Source: Desulfobacterales bacterium (GTDB taxonomy: Bacteria; Desulfobacterota; Desulfobacteria; Desulfobacterales; Desulfobacteraceae). From it: a stretch of DNA of 10,228 nt. Positions 6,966 through 10,228 of the stretch are shown piece after piece. Within the stretch, counting starts at the first letter, position 1. Every line of letters starts with the position of its first letter. The notes below the pieces were generated by a model, which saw only the letters and a list, made by a program, of their open reading frames with translations, made no database searches and was not told where the DNA came from. Both the position numbers and the translations under genes were made by a program. The stretch spans positions 1 through 10,228 of the forward strand of contig JAKSBM010000713.1 in NCBI GenBank assembly GCA_022361135.1, read 5' to 3'.

Positions 6966-7815
6966 TTTCTGTGTGATCCCGCCCCTGCCGGAAACCATTG
7001 AGGGGTTTGCCAACCCCCAGGGGCCCTTTGCCAAATACAATGAAATGTACAAGGCCGACGCCGATGCCGTGGAGATTCTGAAATCCGATCCCCTGGGCAT
7101 CCTCCTCCATCTCATGGACCAGGCCGGGGTGGACAGGGCCGTCCTTCCGGCCGAGGATGCCGAAACCACCATGGGCATGGTCACCCCCAATGAAAAGGTG
7201 GCCGCCTTCGCTGCCCAGTCCCCGGATCGTTTCATCCCCATGGCCGCCGTGGATCCCCACAAGGGAATGCAGGCCCTGGCGGATCTGGAATATGCGGCCG
7301 GGGAATTGGGCATGAAAGCCCTGTGTCTGGAACCCTGGCTCCATCAAATTCCAGCCAACCATAAATTGTACTATCCCATCTATGCCAAGGCCGTGGAGTT
7401 GGATCTCCCCATCTGGATTCACACGTCCTTGAATTTTGTCCCCTCCCTGAAGATGGAATACGGCCGCCCCATCCACCTGGACGAGGTGGCCGGCCATTTT
7501 CCGGAGTTGAAACTCATTGCCGGCCACGGAGGCTGGCCCTGGGTCAATGAACTCATGGCCGTCCTCTGGCGCCACGACAATGTCTACCTGGACATCTCCG
7601 CCATCCATCCCAAGCACATGGCCAAGGCCGGTTCCGGTTGGGAGCCCTTGCTCAACTACGGCAACGGCCTCCTCCAGGATCGGGTCCTCTTTGGCACAGC
7701 CTGGCCGGCCTGCCAATTCAAGGACCATGTGGAGGGGGTCGCAGCATTGCCTTTGAAGGAGGAGGTGAAGAAAAAATGGCTGGGCTTGAATGCCAAACGG
7801 CTGTTGAAGCTGTGA
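6943..7815 (+). CDS. Amidohydrolase-2 family protein with missing metal ligands
   Basis: A 290-residue soluble protein with the (beta/alpha)8 layout of amidohydrolase-2 (PF04909), a family of metal-dependent decarboxylases and hydrolases that includes ACMSD and gamma-resorcylate decarboxylase. Recognisable landmarks are the MDQAGVDRAVL segment (residues 58-68), RFIPMAAVDP (97-105), PIWIH with the metal-type His160, HFPELKLIAGHGG (185-197) with His195, VYLDISA (214-220), and the C-terminal LGLNAKRLLKL. The N-terminal strand reads ILDFCVIPPL, where active members have a DxHxH metal pair, and the late motif reads GTAWP where they have GTDxP, so Ala253 replaces the metal-binding Asp. It may therefore be catalytically altered, metal-free or non-enzymatic. 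It is last in the operon and translationally coupled to the permease by a 23-base overlap. Confidence 0.83.
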   Translation: MKNEFILDFCVIPPLPETIEGFANPQGPFAKYNEMYKADADAVEILKSDPLGILLHLMDQAGVDRAVLPAEDAETTMGMVTPNEKVAAFAAQSPDRFIPMAAVDPHKGMQALADLEYAAGELGMKALCLEPWLHQIPANHKLYYPIYAKAVELDLPIWIHTSLNFVPSLKMEYGRPIHLDEVAGHFPELKLIAGHGGWPWVNELMAVLWRHDNVYLDISAIHPKHMAKAGSGWEPLLNYGNGLLQDRVLFGTAWPACQFKDHVEGVAALPLKEEVKKKWLGLNAKRLLKL

Positions 7816-7974
7816 TTCCGGAAACGCCATGGCAATCTGCTCCAAAGGGGGGGATGTTAAGGCCGCCTTTCCATTGGCCGCCCCCGTTGTGGTGAATTGC
7901 CGTGACCCATTCCGGTGGATGCACCTGCCCCCGGCAATGATCCGGGGTATCCTATTGCTGATGTTGAATTGTGA

Positions 7975-7980
7975 AAGGAG
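7975..7980 (+). promoter_or_regulatory. Ribosome binding site fixing the metallo-beta-lactamase-fold start
   Basis: AAGGAG ends five bases before ATG 7986. A GTG at 7971 is in frame, but the site would then lie within the first codons, so translation from ATG 7986 is much more likely. Confidence 0.75.
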
Positions 7981-7985
7981 TCATC

Positions 7986-8969
7986 ATGATCTGGTTTGCA
8001 GCCCTTCCCCTACTCCTGGTGCTGGGCGTGGTCGGTTATCTGAAGTGGCATTTGGAAAAGAGTCGGCGTCGGAAATGGAAAATCCAAAATCAATTGCCCG
8101 GGCGGCGATTCCCCCTGGCCGGGAAAATCCATTCCCTTACCTTGACCCCGGTGGTGGAATACCATGGCCGGGGGAGTTTTGACACCGAAGTGGGGGTGTC
8201 CTATTGGCTGGAGGCCGATGATTTGCGCATCCTCATGGATGTGGGGGGAAATTGGAAACAGGCCCATCCCTCCCCCCTGGTGAAAAATCTGGAACGGTTG
8301 GATCTGGATCCCATGGCCCTGGACGGTTTGGTCATCAGCCATTGCCACGAGGACCATGTGGGGGGAATCCAAAATGAAAAGCACAGGCAATTCAGCCTTT
8401 CCGCCGGACCGGTGAAATTGCCGGGGGTGCCGGCCTGGACCCCCTTACCCTTTACCCCTTCGCCCCACAATCCCCAGCCCTTGCTTCGGACGGTGACCGG
8501 TCCCATTGAGATCTTTCCCGGGGTCGGTCTCACCGGTCCCTTGCCCGCGGCCCTCTTTGGCCTGGGCGTGGTTTCGGAGCAGGCTTTGGTATTTGACTTG
8601 TCCAACCGGGGGCTGGTGGTGGTGGTGGGCTGCGGCCATCCCGGCCTTCCCTGGATCCTGGATCGGGCCAAGGCCCTGTTCCATCGCCCCATCCATGCCG
8701 TCCTGGGGGGATTTCACCTGCCGGTGAAGGGGGACCGCCTTACCTGGGGCCCCATCCATTTCCAATGGCTGGTGGGCAGTGACCGCATGCCCTGGAAGGG
8801 CTTGAATCCCCGGGATGTGGACGACGTCCTCCATGGCATGGATGACCATGATCCCGCCATTGTGGCCCTTTCCCCCCACGATAGTTCCGATTGGGTTCTG
8901 GACCGTTTTTCCCGTCATTTCGGTTCCCGGTTCCGGGTGCTGGAGGTGGGCTTGCCCATCCATTTGTAA
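7986..8969 (+). CDS. Membrane-anchored metallo-beta-lactamase-fold hydrolase (COG1237-like)
   Basis: A 327-residue protein starting with a hydrophobic segment (residues 2-18), followed by a Lys/Arg-rich stretch (20-32). This indicates a single N-terminal membrane anchor with the basic side in the cytoplasm; an uncleaved signal anchor seems likelier than export. The catalytic domain has the MBL metal motif HCHEDH (H119, H121, D123, H124) followed by VGG, then VVVVGCGHPG (His218), LGGFHL (His244) and SPHDSSD (His298). The order, including GCGHPG and GGFHL, resembles COG1237, the 7,8-dihydropterin-6-yl-methyl-4-(beta-D-ribofuranosyl)aminobenzene 5'-phosphate synthase-related group, whose bacterial members mostly have no proven role. 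It lies 170 bases after the amidohydrolase gene with its own strong ribosome site; it may share the upstream transcript, but no promoter or terminator is clear in the gap. Confidence 0.8.
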   Translation: MIWFAALPLLLVLGVVGYLKWHLEKSRRRKWKIQNQLPGRRFPLAGKIHSLTLTPVVEYHGRGSFDTEVGVSYWLEADDLRILMDVGGNWKQAHPSPLVKNLERLDLDPMALDGLVISHCHEDHVGGIQNEKHRQFSLSAGPVKLPGVPAWTPLPFTPSPHNPQPLLRTVTGPIEIFPGVGLTGPLPAALFGLGVVSEQALVFDLSNRGLVVVVGCGHPGLPWILDRAKALFHRPIHAVLGGFHLPVKGDRLTWGPIHFQWLVGSDRMPWKGLNPRDVDDVLHGMDDHDPAIVALSPHDSSDWVLDRFSRHFGSRFRVLEVGLPIHL

Positions 8970-9013
8970 GCTGGTTTGCCCAAAGCCGGGTCGGCATTTG
9001 CACCAGAGGGGGG

Positions 9014-9046
9014 TGGAAGGCTGGGTCGGGAAACCGCCTTCCATTT
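9014..9046. terminator. Hairpin between convergent genes, possible weak terminator
   Basis: TGGAAGGC (9014-9021) pairs perfectly with GCCTTCCA (9036-9043) across a 14-base loop, followed by only three T on the plus strand and no T run on the minus strand. Its position between the convergent stop codons at 8969 and 9064 fits a transcription end point, but the short U tract makes it a weak intrinsic terminator. Confidence 0.4.
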
Positions 9047-9061
9047 CCGGATGGTTTGGGA

Positions 9062-10228
9062 TTATTCCGTGGTGGCTTCCACAAAGGCCCCCAGGGCCAG
9101 GTAGCGCTGGTAGAGGTAATTGTATACCGCCGTCATTTCCGGGGCCGGGGCATAGGTGGTTTCAAAACCCTGGCCCATGGCTTCCTGGGCCGTGGCCAGA
9201 TCCGGGTATAGGCCGGCCGCCGTGGCTGCCAGCATGGCCGCCCCCAGGGCACAGGTCTGTTCCGACCGGGCCACCTGGATTTCCATGTCCATGACATCGG
9301 CCACGATCTGCATGACCAGGGGGGATTTTTTGGCCACCCCGCCCACGGCAATCACCGATTCAATGTTTACCCCTTCTTCCTGGAAGCGTTCGGCAATGCG
9401 GCGGGAACCAAAGGCCGTGGCCTCCACCAGGGTGCGGAAGAGGGCCGGGGGCGTTGTGCCCAGGGTGAGGCCGGCCATGGCCCCCTGGAGATTCTGGTCG
9501 GCATCCGGGGTCCGTCTTCCATTCATCCAGTCCAGGGCCACGGGGGCGGTTTCCCGGGGGGAGAGCTTGGCCGCTGCATCGGCCAGGGCCGGGATGATCT
9601 GGTCGGCCAGGGCTTGAACCTGTGCCTTGTCCAGCTTCAGGCCGGTGTTGTTCTCTTCTGTTATCAGGGTTTTCACCGGCCAGAGCAATAGATCCCTGAA
9701 CCAGGCATAGAGGTCCCCAAAGGCGGACTGGCCCGCTTCCATGCCCACCATGTCCGGGAGGATGGAGCCGTTGACCTGGCCGCAGATGCCCTGGATGAGG
9801 CGGTTCCCCACCTCGGTCTCCGATGCCGTGATCATGTCGCAGGTGGAGGTGCCCATGACCTTGAGCAGGGCCCCGGGGCGGATTTGTCCCCCCACGGCCC
9901 CGGCGTGGGCGTCGATGACCCCCGTGGCAATGATAACATCCGTTGATAATCCCAGTTTTTCAGCCCATTCCGGTGCTAGGGTGCCCGCCGGGGTGTCGGC
10001 GGTGAGGGTCCGGGAGAATAATTGGTCGCAGACCGGTGCCAGGAGGGGATCCACCTGTTCCCAGAATGCCTTGGGGGGTAATCCTCCAAAATCCTTATGC
10101 CACATGGCCTTGTGTCCGGCGGCGCACCGGCTTCGTTTGAGCTGGGCGGTCTGGCCGGTGAGGACAGCGGTCATCCAATCGCAATGTTCGGCCCAGGAGG
10201 CGGCGGCCTCACGGATTTTGGGATTCAC
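9062..10228 (-). CDS. araB: L-ribulokinase, C-terminal two-thirds (runs off the right edge)
   Basis: An FGGY-family sugar kinase missing its N-terminal ATPase half. The visible 388 residues match the C-terminal part of a protein that is normally about 550-570 residues. Ribulokinase phosphorylates L-ribulose to L-ribulose 5-phosphate in L-arabinose catabolism. Recognisable features are RSRCAAGHKAMWH (residues 32-44 of the fragment), characteristic of AraB rather than glycerol or xylulose kinases, GVIDAHAGAVGG (103-114) with the presumed catalytic base D106, MGTSTCDM (125-132), and GGVAKKSPLVMQIVADVMD (296-314) at the nucleotide site. The first codon in the window (GTG, 10226-10228) is internal, not a start, because the conserved N-terminal domain must lie outside. 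The stop is TAA, complement of 9062-9064. Other arabinose genes would be expected further right; none is inside the window. Confidence 0.92.
   Translation of the reverse strand: MNPKIREAAASWAEHCDWMTAVLTGQTAQLKRSRCAAGHKAMWHKDFGGLPPKAFWEQVDPLLAPVCDQLFSRTLTADTPAGTLAPEWAEKLGLSTDVIIATGVIDAHAGAVGGQIRPGALLKVMGTSTCDMITASETEVGNRLIQGICGQVNGSILPDMVGMEAGQSAFGDLYAWFRDLLLWPVKTLITEENNTGLKLDKAQVQALADQIIPALADAAAKLSPRETAPVALDWMNGRRTPDADQNLQGAMAGLTLGTTPPALFRTLVEATAFGSRRIAERFQEEGVNIESVIAVGGVAKKSPLVMQIVADVMDMEIQVARSEQTCALGAAMLAATAAGLYPDLATAQEAMGQGFETTYAPAPEMTAVYNYLYQRYLALGAFVEATTE

Noticed and set aside
6426..7845. Two long minus-strand frames opposite the permease and amidohydrolase genes
   Set aside because: Low-complexity Gly/His/Gln-rich translations antisense to genes with intact motifs; no sign of real coding.
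7928..7947. CCCCGG/CCGGGG hairpin in the gap before the MBL-fold gene
   Set aside because: The stem is only 6 bp with a 7-base loop and no T tract follows (TATCCTATTG), so it is not a credible intrinsic terminator; it may be chance in GC-rich DNA.
7829..8182. 117-codon plus-strand frame filling the gap after the amidohydrolase gene
   Set aside because: It overlaps the start of the MBL-fold gene in another frame, has no recognisable motif and no convincing ribosome site. The 170-base gap is best called non-coding.
10226..10228. GTG as start of the ribulokinase gene
   Set aside because: The protein would lack the entire conserved N-terminal FGGY domain, and the codon is simply where the window is cut; the gene continues past the edge.

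Overview
The window reads as ordinary chromosomal DNA from a Gram-negative-type bacterium. It is fairly GC-rich, with heavy use of GCC, CTG, ATC and CCC codons. The gene mix (a MerR/TPR regulator, a PaaK-type acyl-CoA ligase, an amino acid permease and an amidohydrolase-2 protein in one operon) would fit a metabolically versatile anaerobe such as a member of the Desulfobacterota. That placement is inference from gene style; no marker gene is present to prove it.

Layout, left to right. Positions 1-122 are the C-terminal end of an unidentified membrane protein, closed by a strong terminator. An AT-rich leader (167-407) precedes a single-gene unit for a glutamate/aspartate-type sodium symporter (408-1634). 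Two back-to-back hairpins (1648-1727) separate it from a convergent minus-strand gene for a GT-A-like glycosyltransferase with a DxD motif (1726-2658). A divergent promoter region (2659-2842) follows, carrying two small palindromes.

The centre of the window is a tightly packed plus-strand operon (2843-7815). It holds a MerR-type regulator fused to a TPR-like sensor region, a PaaK-family adenylate-forming CoA ligase (ATGA overlap with the regulator), a 12-TM APC-family permease (2 nt gap) and an amidohydrolase-2 family protein (23 nt overlap). The packing and matching AAGGAG ribosome sites argue for co-expression. The simplest reading is an uptake-and-activation module: the permease imports an amino acid or aromatic acid, the ligase makes a CoA thioester, the amidohydrolase-like protein acts on a related intermediate, and the regulator controls the set from a palindrome over its own promoter. 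The substrate cannot be read from sequence. The amidohydrolase-like protein lacks key metal ligands and may be a pseudoenzyme or have a changed chemistry.

After a 170-base gap comes a membrane-anchored metallo-beta-lactamase-fold hydrolase resembling COG1237 (7986-8969). A weak hairpin then separates it from a convergent minus-strand gene running off the right edge, the C-terminal two-thirds of an L-ribulokinase (araB). No tRNA, rRNA, CRISPR array, insertion sequence or phage gene was seen.
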